A stretch of DNA of 64,000 nucleotides from Achromobacter xylosoxidans (GTDB lineage: Bacteria > Pseudomonadota > Gammaproteobacteria > Burkholderiales > Burkholderiaceae_B): NCBI RefSeq assembly GCF_002192695.1, contig NZ_MTLG01000120.1:32188-96187 (forward strand), in the 5' to 3' direction. This document shows positions 51,569-60,438 of this stretch, one piece after another. The translations under genes were made by a program, and so were the position numbers. Under the pieces are notes generated by a model, which saw nothing but the letters and a program-made list of their open reading frames with translations, was not told the origin of the DNA and searched no databases. How positions within the stretch are numbered: the stretch's first letter is position 1; each line of letters starts with the position of its first letter.

Positions 51569-52039
51569 ATGTTCCACGTCATCCTCGTCTGCCCTGAAAT
51601 CCCTCCCAATACCGGCAACGCCATCCGCCTGTGCGCCAATACGGGCGCGCAGCTGCATCTGGTGCGCCCCTTGGGCTTCGAACTCGATGACGCGCGCATG
51701 CGCCGCGCCGGGTTGGATTACCACGAATGGCAGCCGGTCCGGGTGCATGACTCGCTGGAGGAGGCCCTGGCCGACACCGGCGCCGCGCCGTCCAGCATCT
51801 ACGCGCTGACCACGCACGCGCAACGCAGCGTGGCGGACATCGGCTTCAAGCCGGGCGACGTATTCGTGTTCGGCCGTGAAACGGCCGGGCTGTCGGACGA
51901 ACATCAGGCGATGTTCCCGCCCCAGCAGCGCCTGCGCCTGCCGATGCGCGCCGGCCAGCGCAGCCTGAACCTGTCCAATGCCGTCGCGGTGACGGTGTTC
52001 GAGGCCTGGCGGCAGCAGGGGTATGAAGGGGGCGTGTGA
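51569..52039 (+). CDS. trmL: tRNA (cytidine/uridine-34-2'-O)-methyltransferase TrmL
   Basis: This 156-residue SPOUT methylase modifies the wobble base of tRNA-Leu. The N-terminus FHVILVCPEIPPNTGNAIRLCANTGAQLHLVRPLGF, DVFVFGRETAGLSDEH and LRLPMRAGQRSLNLSNAVAVTVFE (SAM trefoil knot; motif SLNLSNAVAV) are typical. The start at 51569 is the first Met of the conserved domain. It follows comF. Confidence 0.96.
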   Translation: MFHVILVCPEIPPNTGNAIRLCANTGAQLHLVRPLGFELDDARMRRAGLDYHEWQPVRVHDSLEEALADTGAAPSSIYALTTHAQRSVADIGFKPGDVFVFGRETAGLSDEHQAMFPPQQRLRLPMRAGQRSLNLSNAVAVTVFEAWRQQGYEGGV

Positions 52040-52076
52040 CGGGGGCGCGCTGAATCCGGCGCGCGTGGCCCGTCAC
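52036..52076. terminator. Large hairpin at the trmL stop between convergent genes
   Basis: GTGACGGG (52036-52043) pairs with CCCGTCAC (52069-52076), with an inner GC stem. It spans the trmL stop codon and precedes the convergent Bug gene. No T-run follows. Confidence 0.5.
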
Positions 52077-52089
52077 TGCGGCGTCGCGA

Positions 52090-53082
52090 TCAATCCAGCG
52101 ACAGATTCAGCTTTTCGATCACCTGGTCCCAGCGCGCCTTTTCATTCTTGATGCGGGCGGTCAGGGCTTCGGGCGTGGACGGCGCGGGCGTGAAGTACTG
52201 CAGAGCCAGCTGCTTGCGTACCGCGTCGCTGTCGATGATGCGCGCCAGCTCGCTGTTGAGCCGTTCGACGATGGGCGTGGGCGTACCGGCGGGAACCAGC
52301 ACGGCGTTCCAGGAAATGGCTTCAAAGTCGGGATAGCCCTGGGACGCCATCGTCGGCACGCCCGGCAGCGCCTCGCTGGGCTGCAGGCTGGTCACGGCCA
52401 GCAGCTTGACCTTGCCGTCGCGGGCCTGGGGCACGGCGATGGCCGGCACCATGAAGCCGGCCTGGACGTCGCCGCCGATGATGGCCGAGATGACCTGCGG
52501 GAAGCCGGAATAGGGGATGTGCGCCAGGTCCACGCCCGCGCTTTCCTTGAACATTTCCATCGCCAGGTGAGCCGAGCTGCCCGGGCCGACGGAACCGTAG
52601 TTCAGCGAATTGCCGCGGCCCTTCACCAGCGCGACGAAATCCTTGACGTTGTCGACCTTCAGGCTGCTGGGCACGACCAGCACGTTGGGGCTGGTGCCCA
52701 CCAGCGAAACCGGTTGCAGGTCGCGCAGCGGATCGTAGCCCAGCGTCTTCTTGTACAGCGTGGGCGCGGTGACCAGCGGGCCGTTGATCGTGTAGAGCAG
52801 CGTGTAGCCGTCCGGCTTGGCCTGCGACACGATGCGGGTGCCGATGTTGCCGCCGGCGCCCGGCTTGTTGTCGATCACGATGGGCTGGCCCAGCGCCTGC
52901 GACAGCGGTTCCGAGATGGTGCGCGCCAGGATGTCGGGCGACGAGCCGGGCGGGAACGGCACGACCATGTGGATCGGACGGTCGGGCCAGTCGGCATGGG
53001 CGGCGGCCGGCAGGATGGCGGCCAGGCTCAGGCAGAGGCCGCGTAGCAGCGGGCCGACCCGGAACTTGCGGGCTTGCGTCAT
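52090..53082 (-). CDS. Bug-type tripartite tricarboxylate transporter substrate-binding protein
   Basis: The third Bug/TctC receptor of the window (330 residues): signal peptide ending near AHA (about 30), WPDRPIHMVVPFPPGSSPDILAR, DNKPGAGGNIGTRIV and HIPYSGFPQVISAIIGG. The usual K-G-A-A-P segment is replaced by SGFPQV, so it is fairly divergent. No membrane components are adjacent. It lies 48 bases downstream of gpsA and the secB block on the same strand but may have its own promoter. Confidence 0.92.
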   Translation of the reverse strand: MTQARKFRVGPLLRGLCLSLAAILPAAAHADWPDRPIHMVVPFPPGSSPDILARTISEPLSQALGQPIVIDNKPGAGGNIGTRIVSQAKPDGYTLLYTINGPLVTAPTLYKKTLGYDPLRDLQPVSLVGTSPNVLVVPSSLKVDNVKDFVALVKGRGNSLNYGSVGPGSSAHLAMEMFKESAGVDLAHIPYSGFPQVISAIIGGDVQAGFMVPAIAVPQARDGKVKLLAVTSLQPSEALPGVPTMASQGYPDFEAISWNAVLVPAGTPTPIVERLNSELARIIDSDAVRKQLALQYFTPAPSTPEALTARIKNEKARWDQVIEKLNLSLD

Positions 53083-53130
53083 GAAGGATGTCTCCTCGGG
53101 GTTGTGCGTCGTATTTGTTTTTGGGGCGGC

Positions 53131-54213
53131 TCAGTGGGGCCGGCTGTCCGGCGCCGCTTCCGTCTGGCTGGCTACCCCGCTTTCATAGCGGGCGTCGCGC
53201 GCCAGCAGGGCGGACACGGCCGTCATGGGGGCCACGCCGTCGAACAGCACGGCGCAGACGGCTTCGGTGATGGGCAGTTCGACCCCGATGGCGCGGGCGC
53301 GGTCCAGCGCGGCGCGCGCGCAGCGCACGCCTTCGGCCGTGATGCCGCTGGCCAGGATGTCAGCCAGCTTGCGGCCGGCGCCGATCTCCAGGCCCACGCG
53401 GCGGTTGCGCGACAGCTCGCCCGTCGCGGTCAGCACCAAGTCGCCCAGGCCGGTCAGCCCGGCGAAGGTTTCGGCCTGGGCGCCCAGCGCCACGCCGAAG
53501 CGGGTCATCTCGGCCAGGCCGCGGGTGATCAGCGCGGCGCGGGCATTGGTGCCCAGGGCCAGGCCGTCGCCGATGCCGCAGGCGACGGCGATCACGTTCT
53601 TCAGCGCGCCGCCCACTTCCACGCCGACCAGGTCGGTGCTGGCATAGACGCGCAGCGCCGCGCCGTGGAAGGCAGCCGTGGTGGCCTCGCGCAAGGCGGG
53701 GCTGTCGCTGGCCACGGTCAGCGCCACCGGCAGGCCCTGCGCGACTTCGCGCGCGAACGAGGGGCCCGACAATGCGCCGCCGGTCGCGCCAGGCAGGGCC
53801 TCGCGCATGATTTCGTGAGGCAGCCTGGCCGTGTCGGCTTCAAAGCCCTTGCAGGTCCAGACGATGGGGGTGTCCTGCAATCCCAACGCAGGCAGCCGGC
53901 GGGACAGCTCGCCGCAGATGGCGGTCAGGCCGGCCACGGGCACGCCCAGCACGATCAGGCGGCGTGCGCCGTCCTCTTGCAGGCTGCGCAGCGCGGCGTC
54001 GAGATCGGAGGAGATATTCAGTGCCTGCGGCAGGGCGATGCCCGGCAGGTAGCGCGCGTTTTCGTGCGAGGCGGCCATGTCGGCGGCCTGCGCGGCATCG
54101 CGCGCCCAGAGTACGGTGGCGTGGCGGCGGCTGGCGGCCGCCGCCAGCGCGGTGCCCCAACTTCCCGCACCCAGGACGGCGACGCGCAAGCGTGGCACAA
54201 CGGGATTGTTCAT
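53131..54213 (-). CDS. gpsA: Glycerol-3-phosphate dehydrogenase [NAD(P)+] GpsA
   Basis: This 360-residue enzyme makes sn-glycerol 3-phosphate for phospholipid synthesis. It has an N-terminal Rossmann site VAVLGAGSWGTALA, VLGVPVAGL, the substrate-binding lysine segment WTCKGFE, LSGPSFAREVAQGLP, and the C-terminal helical domain with GVEVGGALKNVIAVACGI and GLTGLGDLVLTATGELSRNRRVG (motif LGDLVLTATGELSRNR). It is 18 bases downstream of secB; secB-gpsA is a conserved pair. Confidence 0.97.
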   Translation of the reverse strand: MNNPVVPRLRVAVLGAGSWGTALAAAASRRHATVLWARDAAQAADMAASHENARYLPGIALPQALNISSDLDAALRSLQEDGARRLIVLGVPVAGLTAICGELSRRLPALGLQDTPIVWTCKGFEADTARLPHEIMREALPGATGGALSGPSFAREVAQGLPVALTVASDSPALREATTAAFHGAALRVYASTDLVGVEVGGALKNVIAVACGIGDGLALGTNARAALITRGLAEMTRFGVALGAQAETFAGLTGLGDLVLTATGELSRNRRVGLEIGAGRKLADILASGITAEGVRCARAALDRARAIGVELPITEAVCAVLFDGVAPMTAVSALLARDARYESGVASQTEAAPDSRPH

Positions 54214-54231
54214 GGAGGGGCCGTGGCTTGC

Positions 54232-54762
54232 TTACTGGCGGGTCACGCCGGGGGGCAGGATGATGCCCGAGTCGCTGCCGTTGCCGTTGGCGGCGCCTTG
54301 CTGCTGTTGCAGCTCGGCCAGGCGCTGCTCGTACAGGGCCTGGAAGTTCACTTCGGTCAGGTGCAGCGGCGGCATCGAGGTGCGGGTGATCGCGTCGGCG
54401 ATGTTGGCGCGCAGGTAGGGGTACAGCATGGTCGGGCAGACGATGCCCAGCAGCGGGTCGAGCTGTTCTTCGGGGATGTTGGCAGCCTCGAAGATGCCGG
54501 CTTGCGTGCCTTCGACCAGGTACACGACCTTTTCGTTGATGCGGGTGGTGACGGTGACGGTGACCGTGGTTTCGAACACGGTTTCAGCCAGGCGCTGGCC
54601 GCCCACGGTGATGCTCACCTCGACCTGGGGCGCTTCCTGCTCCAGGAAGACGTGGGGCGCATTCGGCATTTCCAGCGAAAGGTCTTTCAGGTAGACGCGC
54701 TGCAGATTGAACGAGGGCGCGTTGCCGCCTTCTTGCTGGGTGTTTTGGTCTTGATCAGCCAT
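54232..54762 (-). CDS. secB: Protein-export chaperone SecB
   Basis: SecB (176 residues) is a tetrameric chaperone that keeps exported proteins unfolded and hands them to SecA. FNLQRVYLKDLSLEMPNAPHVFLEQEAPQVEVSI, FETTVTVTVT, EGTQAGIFEAANIPEEQLDPLLGIVCPTMLYPYLRANIADAITRTSMPPLHLTEVNF (motif CPTMLYPYLRANI) are conserved. The start at 54762 is the family N-terminus; the ORF continues upstream over grxC in another frame and is rejected. Confidence 0.98.
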   Translation of the reverse strand: MADQDQNTQQEGGNAPSFNLQRVYLKDLSLEMPNAPHVFLEQEAPQVEVSITVGGQRLAETVFETTVTVTVTTRINEKVVYLVEGTQAGIFEAANIPEEQLDPLLGIVCPTMLYPYLRANIADAITRTSMPPLHLTEVNFQALYEQRLAELQQQQGAANGNGSDSGIILPPGVTRQ

Positions 54763-54800
54763 GAGTGTTTCCGTTGGTGGGAGGGGCAAAAAGGGGGCGA

Positions 54801-55058
54801 TTAGCTGGCCAGCATGGGGGCAAGGCCACCCGAGCGGTCCAGGGCCATCAGGTCGTCGCAACCGCCGACATGGGTATCGCCGATGAAGATCTGCGGGACG
54901 GTGCGCCGGCCGGTGCGTTCGATCATGACCTCGCGCTGGGACGGGTCCCGGTCGATCTGGATGATTTCCAGGTCGGTCACGCCGCGCTGCTCGAGCAAAC
55001 TCTTGGCGCGGGCGCAATAGGGACAATAGTCCTTGCTGTACATGACGACTTTATTCAT
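54801..55058 (-). CDS. grxC: Glutaredoxin 3 (GrxC)
   Basis: This 85-residue dithiol glutaredoxin has active site CPYC (YSKDYCPYCARAKSLL), the glutathione-binding TVPQIFIGDTHVGGCDDL and standard length. It reduces disulfides with glutathione. It lies between the rhodanese and secB genes with short gaps, in a conserved redox/export cluster. Confidence 0.97.
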   Translation of the reverse strand: MNKVVMYSKDYCPYCARAKSLLEQRGVTDLEIIQIDRDPSQREVMIERTGRRTVPQIFIGDTHVGGCDDLMALDRSGGLAPMLAS

Positions 55059-55109
55059 GGGCGCTCCTGTGGGTACAAGAATAGGTAGATGGGGGCGGGG
55101 CCCTTGGCT

Positions 55110-55532
55110 TCAACCCTTCTGGGTCACCGGCAGGCTGGCGGCCGACCAGGCGCGCATGCCTCCGTCCAGCGGCACGACGTCGGCAAAGCCCTGGGCGCGT
55201 AGCTTGGCGGCGGCGCGGGCCGAATCGCGGCCATTGTCGCAAACCACGACCAGCGGCTTGTTCTTGGGCAGCGAGGCGGCCTTTTGCTCCAGGTCGGCAG
55301 CCGGCACGTTGCGGGCCTGGGCGATATGGCCGGCCTGGAACTGCTCGGCGGGGCGCACGTCGACCCAGACGGCCTGGCGCTGGTTGACCATCTGGATGGC
55401 CTCGGTCGTGCTCACGGCCGAACCGGTGCGGCCCTTGCGCAGGGCGGGGATGGCCAGCATGATGCCGGAGATCACGGCAACGGCGACGATGAAGACGTTG
55501 TTTTTATCGATCAAGAATTGCAAAAGGTCCAC
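55110..55532 (-). CDS. Membrane-anchored rhodanese-like protein
   Basis: This 140-residue protein has one N-terminal membrane segment (about 8-28) and a rhodanese domain with VWVDVRPAEQFQAGHI and the active-site loop CDNGRDSA, with the catalytic cysteine present. It may carry sulfane sulfur or act in redox near the membrane. GTG at 55532 is preferred because an AGGA site lies 9 bases upstream; the longer upstream frame carries no conserved residues. It heads the rhodanese-grxC-secB-gpsA run. Confidence 0.87.
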   Translation of the reverse strand: MDLLQFLIDKNNVFIVAVAVISGIMLAIPALRKGRTGSAVSTTEAIQMVNQRQAVWVDVRPAEQFQAGHIAQARNVPAADLEQKAASLPKNKPLVVVCDNGRDSARAAAKLRAQGFADVVPLDGGMRAWSAASLPVTQKG

Positions 55533-55633
55533 GGGGCATCCTGAAGTACGGCGACTAGCCTGGTATAGGCGAACCCTGATGCGCCGCGCCGCGGAAATGG
55601 GCGGGTGCGCCGGGGCAAAATCAAGGGCAAAAT

Positions 55634-55654
55634 CGCTCAATTATAAAATGAGCG
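55634..55654 (+). promoter_or_regulatory. -10 element inside an inverted repeat upstream of gpmA
   Basis: CGCTCA (55634-55639) and TGAGCG (55649-55654) flank TATAAA (55642-55647). A -10 sitting in the loop of a dyad between divergent genes could be repressor-controlled. No clear -35 was seen. Confidence 0.4.
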
Positions 55655-55694
55655 CATTCTTTCACTTTAACCCGCGTTACAAGCGTCCCAAATC

Positions 55695-56447
55695 ATGCAC
55701 AAACTCGTTCTGATGCGCCACGGCGAAAGCCAGTGGAATCTGGAAAACCGCTTCACCGGTTGGACCGACGTCGACCTCACCGACACCGGTCGCGAACAGG
55801 CCCGCAAGGCCGGCGAACTGCTCAAGAAAGAAGGCTTTACCTTCGACCTGGCCTACTCGTCGCTGCTCAAGCGCGCCATCCGCACGCTGTGGATCGCCCT
55901 GGACGCCATGGACGCCATGTATACCCCGGTCGGCGTGACCTGGCGCCTGAACGAACGCCACTACGGCGCGCTGCAAGGCCTGAACAAGGCGGAAACCGCC
56001 GCCAAGTATGGCGACGAGCAGGTGCTGATCTGGCGCCGCGCCTACGCCATCGCCCCGCTGCCGCTGGCGCTGGACGACGAGCGCCATCCGCGTTTCGACA
56101 AGCGCTACGCCAAGGTGCCGGCCGACCAGCTGCCCGCCACCGAATGCCTGAAGGACACCGTGGAGCGCGTGCTGCCGTTCTGGAACGAATCCATCGCCCC
56201 GGCCATCCGCGCCGGCCGCAATGTCCTGATCGCCGCCCACGGCAACAGCCTGCGCGCCCTGATCAAGCACCTGGACAACGTCTCGGACGAAGACATCGTC
56301 AACCTGAACATTCCCACCGGCCAGCCGCTGGTGTACGAATTGGATGATGACCTGCGCCCGATCCGCCACTATTATCTCGGCGATGCCGCCGAGATCGAGG
56401 CGGCCATGGCTGCGGTGGCAGCCCAGGGCAAGGCTAAGAAGGACTGA
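55695..56447 (+). CDS. gpmA: 2,3-bisphosphoglycerate-dependent phosphoglycerate mutase
   Basis: A 250-residue glycolytic enzyme with the phospho-histidine motif LMRHGESQWNLENRFTGWTDVDLTDTGREQA (RHGESQWN), the second active-site His in AAHGNSLRALIKHLD, and GPM signature ERHYGALQGLNKAE. It starts a plus-strand operon followed closely by envC-like, ctpA and moeB genes, a common order in beta-proteobacteria. Confidence 0.98.
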   Translation: MHKLVLMRHGESQWNLENRFTGWTDVDLTDTGREQARKAGELLKKEGFTFDLAYSSLLKRAIRTLWIALDAMDAMYTPVGVTWRLNERHYGALQGLNKAETAAKYGDEQVLIWRRAYAIAPLPLALDDERHPRFDKRYAKVPADQLPATECLKDTVERVLPFWNESIAPAIRAGRNVLIAAHGNSLRALIKHLDNVSDEDIVNLNIPTGQPLVYELDDDLRPIRHYYLGDAAEIEAAMAAVAAQGKAKKD

Positions 56448-56454
56448 TATTCCT

Positions 56455-58074
56455 ATGCGTCGCGCGGCAGGGTTGTTGTTGGCGGTCATGCTGACCGGTG
56501 GGGCGTTGTCGGCTCGCGCCGCGCCCAACGACCTTGCCGGCCGCCAGTCCGACGCGGAAAAGCAGCAGGCCGCCTTGCGCGACCGCATCGAGAACCTGCA
56601 AAAGGATATCGATGACCGCGAGGCTGCCCGCAAGGAAGCCGCCGACGGGCTCAAGCAGTCCGAGTCGGCCATTTCCAAGATCAACCTGCGCCTGCGGGAG
56701 CTGGCCGAGGCCAACCGCCAGGCCCAGGCCGACCTGACCGGCCTGGAAAAGCAGATCGGCGCTCAACAGGTCGTGCTGGCCAAGCGCCGCACCGAACTGG
56801 CCGAACAGCTGCGCACCCAGTACACCAGCGGCCTGTCGCCCTGGACGGCCCTGCTGTCGGGCGATGACCCCCAGGTGCTGGGTCGCAACCTGGGCTATCT
56901 GGATTACGTTTCACGGGCCCGCGCCGACGCCGTGCAGGCGCTGCGCGAGGACATCGAGCGCCTGGCCGCCCTGCAGGGGCGGGCCGACGCCCGCCGCGCC
57001 GAAATCGAAAAAGTCGTGGCCGAAACCTCCGAGCAGAAGACCGCGCTGGTCGGTCAGCAGAAGGAGCGCGCCACGCTGCTGGCGCAGCTGGAAGGGCAGA
57101 TCGCCGCCCAGCGCGCCGAAGCCAACAAGCTGGGACGCGACGATCAGCGCCTGTCGCGGCTCATTACCGATCTGGACGCGGCCATCGCCAAGCAGATCGA
57201 GGATGCCCGCCGCGCCGAGGAAGCGCGCAAGCGGGCCGAGGAAGTACGCCGCGCGGAAGAGGCGCGCCGCGCCGCCGAGGAAGCCAAAAAGCGCGCGGAC
57301 GCCGAGCGCCGCGCCGCCGAGGACGCCCGCAAGAAGGCCGAGGCCGACCGCAAGCTCGCCGCCGACAACGCGAAGCAGGCCGCCGACAACGCCAAGCGCG
57401 AGCGCGACGCCCGAGACGCGCGCGATGCGGCCCAGGCGCGCGAGCAGGTCGAAGCCGCCTCGCGCCAGAGCCGCGGTCCCGTGGCCGTGGCCGATCCGGA
57501 TGCCGCCGGCCTGCGTCCGGCCGAGCAGAAGCAGTCCCGCCTGACCACGCCCGAGCCGCCTCAGGCCAAACCCGCGGAACCGCCCAAGAAGGCGGAACCT
57601 CCAGAGGAAAAACCCGCTCCAAGCCGTATTGAGCCCGCTCAGCAGACCCAGACCCAGACCGCGCGCGCCGCGCCGGTGGGCGGCGGCAATGGCTTGCGCC
57701 ATGGGCTGTCCATGCCGGTGCGCGGCCAGGTGCAGGGACGTTTCGGGGTCGACCGCCCGGACGGCGGCGTATGGCGCGGCGTGGTGCTGCGCGCGGCCGA
57801 AGGCACGCCGGTCAAGGTGGTGGCCCCCGGCACGGTGGTCTACGCCGATTGGCTGCGTGGTTTTGGCAACCTCATCATTGTGGATCATGGGCAGCAATAC
57901 CTGACCGTCTATGCTTACAACCAAAGTCTGCTCAAACGGGTGGGAGATTCGGTGACGGGTGGCGATACCATCGCTACGGTCGGGGCGACCGGCGGCCAAG
58001 TGGAATCCGGCCTATACTTTGAAATTCGCCATCGTGGCGCTCCTGTGGATCCGGCACAATGGCTGGCGCAGTAG
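56455..58074 (+). CDS. envC: Murein hydrolase activator EnvC-like (degenerate M23/LytM)
   Basis: This exported coiled-coil protein has 539 residues: signal peptide (1-22), long coiled coil (about 25-265) continuing into an extremely Ala/Arg/Glu-rich helix (about 235-345, AEEARRAAEEAKKRADAERRAAED), a proline-rich linker, and a LytM domain (about 410-539). The zinc ligands are missing: the usual HxxxD is WRGVV, the first HxH side reads YAYN and the second LYF. It is therefore an amidase activator, not a hydrolase. It acts at the septum in daughter-cell separation. It is 7 bases after gpmA. Confidence 0.92.
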   Translation: MRRAAGLLLAVMLTGGALSARAAPNDLAGRQSDAEKQQAALRDRIENLQKDIDDREAARKEAADGLKQSESAISKINLRLRELAEANRQAQADLTGLEKQIGAQQVVLAKRRTELAEQLRTQYTSGLSPWTALLSGDDPQVLGRNLGYLDYVSRARADAVQALREDIERLAALQGRADARRAEIEKVVAETSEQKTALVGQQKERATLLAQLEGQIAAQRAEANKLGRDDQRLSRLITDLDAAIAKQIEDARRAEEARKRAEEVRRAEEARRAAEEAKKRADAERRAAEDARKKAEADRKLAADNAKQAADNAKRERDARDARDAAQAREQVEAASRQSRGPVAVADPDAAGLRPAEQKQSRLTTPEPPQAKPAEPPKKAEPPEEKPAPSRIEPAQQTQTQTARAAPVGGGNGLRHGLSMPVRGQVQGRFGVDRPDGGVWRGVVLRAAEGTPVKVVAPGTVVYADWLRGFGNLIIVDHGQQYLTVYAYNQSLLKRVGDSVTGGDTIATVGATGGQVESGLYFEIRHRGAPVDPAQWLAQ

Positions 58075-58133
58075 ATTGATGTCGTTGGTAATTACCAAAC
58101 CCCATCGGCGAAAACAAAATTCGGGAAGTGTGC

Positions 58134-59579
58134 ATGGGCACTCGTAAGTTTCGCGGTTTCGGTCTGATTGCCATCGGTGCGGTGGCTGGTGTGTTGCTCA
58201 GCGTAGGCGTGACTGCGGTCGCCCAGCGCGGCAGCCCTCTGCCACTGGACGAACTCAGGCAGCTGAGCAATGTGTTCGCCGCCATCAAGAACAACTACGT
58301 CGAGGCCGTCGACGACAAGACCCTGATCGACAATGCCATCTCCGGCATGGTGTCGAACCTGGATCCGCACTCGGCCTACCTGGACGCCGACGCCTTCCGC
58401 GAAATGCAGACGGCCACGCAAGGCGAATTCGGCGGCCTGGGCATCGAGGTCGGCGCCGAAGACGGCTTCGTCAAGGTGATTTCCCCGATAGAAGACACGC
58501 CCGCCGCCCGCGCCGGCGTGATGGCCGGCGACCTCATCATCAAGATCGACGACACGCCCACCAAGGGCATGACGCTCAACGACGCCGTCAAGCTGATGCG
58601 CGGTGCGCCCAAGTCGCCGATCACGCTGACCATCATGCGCGCCGACCGTCCGCAGCCCATCGTGCTGAAGATCGTGCGCGACATCATCAAGGTGCGCAGC
58701 GTGCGCAGCAAGATGCTGGACAACGGCATCGGCTACGTGCGTATCGCCCAGTTCCAGGAAAAGACCGGCTCCGACCTGGCCAAGCAGCTGAAGGACCTCG
58801 GCGCCAAGGAAGCCCCCAAGGGCCTGGTGCTGGATCTGCGCAATGACCCGGGCGGCCTGCTGACCAGCGCCATCGGCGTGTCGGGCGCGTTCCTGCCGCC
58901 CGACTCGGTGGTGGTGACCACCGACGGCCGCACCCCCGACGCCCGCCACAAGTACCTGGCCACGCCGTCGGAATACGCCCGCGGCGAAAGCAACTACCTG
59001 TCCGGCCTGCCGGCCTGGACCAAGACCGTGCCGATGGTGGTGCTGGTAAACGTCGGCTCCGCCTCGGCCTCCGAGATCGTGGCCGGCGCGCTGCAGGACC
59101 ACAAGCGCGCCAAGGTCCTGGGCAACCGCACCTTTGGCAAGGGCTCGGTGCAGGTGATTCTGCCGCTGTCCGAAACCACCGCAGTCAAGCTCACCACCTC
59201 GCGCTACTTCACGCCCAGCGGCCGCTCCATTCAGGCCACCGGCATCGAACCTGACTACGTCGTCGCCGACACGGCCGAAGGCGACCTGTTCCGCCTGCCG
59301 CGCGAAGCCGACCTGCAGCGCCACCTGTCCAACCAGCAGACCGCCAACGAAGTGAAGTCCAGCGCCGGCGAAGACAACGTCGACGTGCCGACCAAGGTGT
59401 TCGAATTCGGCGGCAAGGACGACTTCCAGCTGCAACAGGCCCTGAACGTGCTGGCCGGCAAGCCGGTGCAAAAGGGTTCGGCCCGCGCCCAGGCCAAGGC
59501 TGACGCCAAGGCCGGCGGCGGCACGCCCCAGCGCATGAAGATCACGCCGACCGGAGTCGAGCCCAGCAAGGACAAATGA
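58134..59579 (+). CDS. ctpA: C-terminal processing peptidase (S41 family, CtpA)
   Basis: This 481-residue periplasmic serine protease has an N-terminal membrane anchor/signal (about 8-30), PDZ domain (about 95-175; GLGIEVGAEDGFVKVISPIEDTPAARAGV), and the S41 core with LVLDLRNDPGGLL, catalytic Ser in NVGSASASEIVAGAL and catalytic Lys in RTFGKGSVQ. CtpA cleaves C-termini of envelope proteins, including PG hydrolases. The start at 58134 has GGGAAG 5 bases upstream. Its neighbour envC supports a joint role in cell-wall hydrolase control. Overlaps moeB by ATGA. Confidence 0.95.
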   Translation: MGTRKFRGFGLIAIGAVAGVLLSVGVTAVAQRGSPLPLDELRQLSNVFAAIKNNYVEAVDDKTLIDNAISGMVSNLDPHSAYLDADAFREMQTATQGEFGGLGIEVGAEDGFVKVISPIEDTPAARAGVMAGDLIIKIDDTPTKGMTLNDAVKLMRGAPKSPITLTIMRADRPQPIVLKIVRDIIKVRSVRSKMLDNGIGYVRIAQFQEKTGSDLAKQLKDLGAKEAPKGLVLDLRNDPGGLLTSAIGVSGAFLPPDSVVVTTDGRTPDARHKYLATPSEYARGESNYLSGLPAWTKTVPMVVLVNVGSASASEIVAGALQDHKRAKVLGNRTFGKGSVQVILPLSETTAVKLTTSRYFTPSGRSIQATGIEPDYVVADTAEGDLFRLPREADLQRHLSNQQTANEVKSSAGEDNVDVPTKVFEFGGKDDFQLQQALNVLAGKPVQKGSARAQAKADAKAGGGTPQRMKITPTGVEPSKDK

Positions 59580-60331
59580 ACGACGAGCAACTGCTGCGCT
59601 ACGCCCGCCACATCCTGCTCGACGAGCTGGGAATCGAAGGGCAGGAAAAACTGCTGGCGGCGCGTGTGCTCATCGTGGGGGCGGGCGGACTGGGTTCCCC
59701 CGCCGCGCTCTACCTGGCCACCGCCGGCGTGGGCGACATCACCCTGGCCGACGACGACGTCGTCGAGCTGAGCAACCTCCAACGCCAGATCCTGCACACC
59801 ACCGCCAGCGTCGGCCGCCACAAGGCCGAGTCCGGACGCGACATGCTGGCGGCCTTCAATCCGCAGACCCGGGTCCATGCCCGCGTCGAGCGGCTGGAAG
59901 GCCAGGCCCTGTCCGATGCTGTCGCCCAGGCGGACCTGGTGCTGGATTGCACCGACAACTTCGCCACCCGCCACGCCATCAACCGCGCCTGCGTGCAGCA
60001 CCGCAAGCCGCTGGTGTCGGGTGCGGCCATTCGTTTCGACGGCCAGGTCAGCGTCTATGATCTGCGCGACGACAACGCGCCCTGTTACCACTGCCTGTTT
60101 CCCGAAGCCGACGACGTCGAGCAAGCCAATTGCGCCACGATGGGCGTGTTCGCGCCGGTCGTCGGCATCATTGGCAGCATGCAGGCCGCAGAAGCCTTGA
60201 AGCTGCTGTCCGGCGTGGGCGAAAGCCTGTCCGGCCGCCTGCTGTGGCTGGACGTGCGCACCATGCAATGGCGCAGCGTCAACGTCCAGCGCGACCCGGA
60301 ATGCGCCGTCTGCGGCCATCGCGGGCACTGA
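59576..60331 (+). CDS. moeB: Molybdopterin-synthase/ThiS adenylyltransferase MoeB/ThiF
   Basis: This 251-residue E1-like enzyme adenylates the C-terminal glycine of a small sulfur carrier (MoaD or ThiS). ATP site GAGGLGSPAALYLATAGVG, DDDVVELSNLQRQILH, zinc CxxC pairs CYHC and CAVC, and the active-site Cys in NCATMGVFAPVVG are visible. Whether it serves molybdopterin or thiamine cannot be decided from context. It is coupled to ctpA by ATGA. Confidence 0.95.
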   Translation: MNDEQLLRYARHILLDELGIEGQEKLLAARVLIVGAGGLGSPAALYLATAGVGDITLADDDVVELSNLQRQILHTTASVGRHKAESGRDMLAAFNPQTRVHARVERLEGQALSDAVAQADLVLDCTDNFATRHAINRACVQHRKPLVSGAAIRFDGQVSVYDLRDDNAPCYHCLFPEADDVEQANCATMGVFAPVVGIIGSMQAAEALKLLSGVGESLSGRLLWLDVRTMQWRSVNVQRDPECAVCGHRGH

Positions 60332-60381
60332 TTCCCTGCCCGGGATTGGCCCCGCGGACAATATTAAAGGTTTGAAATACC

Positions 60382-60418
60382 TGCTATAACGCCAGCCAGC
60401 CTACCCGAAAGTGGGTAG
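60382..60418 (+). promoter_or_regulatory. Extended -10 promoter and 5' hairpin of the GGDEF gene
   Basis: TGCTATAAC (60382-60390) is an extended -10. The transcript would begin near 60397 and immediately meet CTACCC-N6-GGGTAG (60401-60418). This could be a 5' stabilising stem or an operator just past the start site. Confidence 0.5.
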
Positions 60419-60438
60419 ACCGCTTGGGACGTGACCGC

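Noticed and set aside
53074..54804. 576-residue open frame on the plus strand
   Set aside because: It is antisense to gpsA and secB and has shadow-type composition.
60424..60438. TTG as start of the diguanylate cyclase
   Set aside because: It is not excluded, but GTG at 60439 is slightly favoured. The added five residues carry no information either way.
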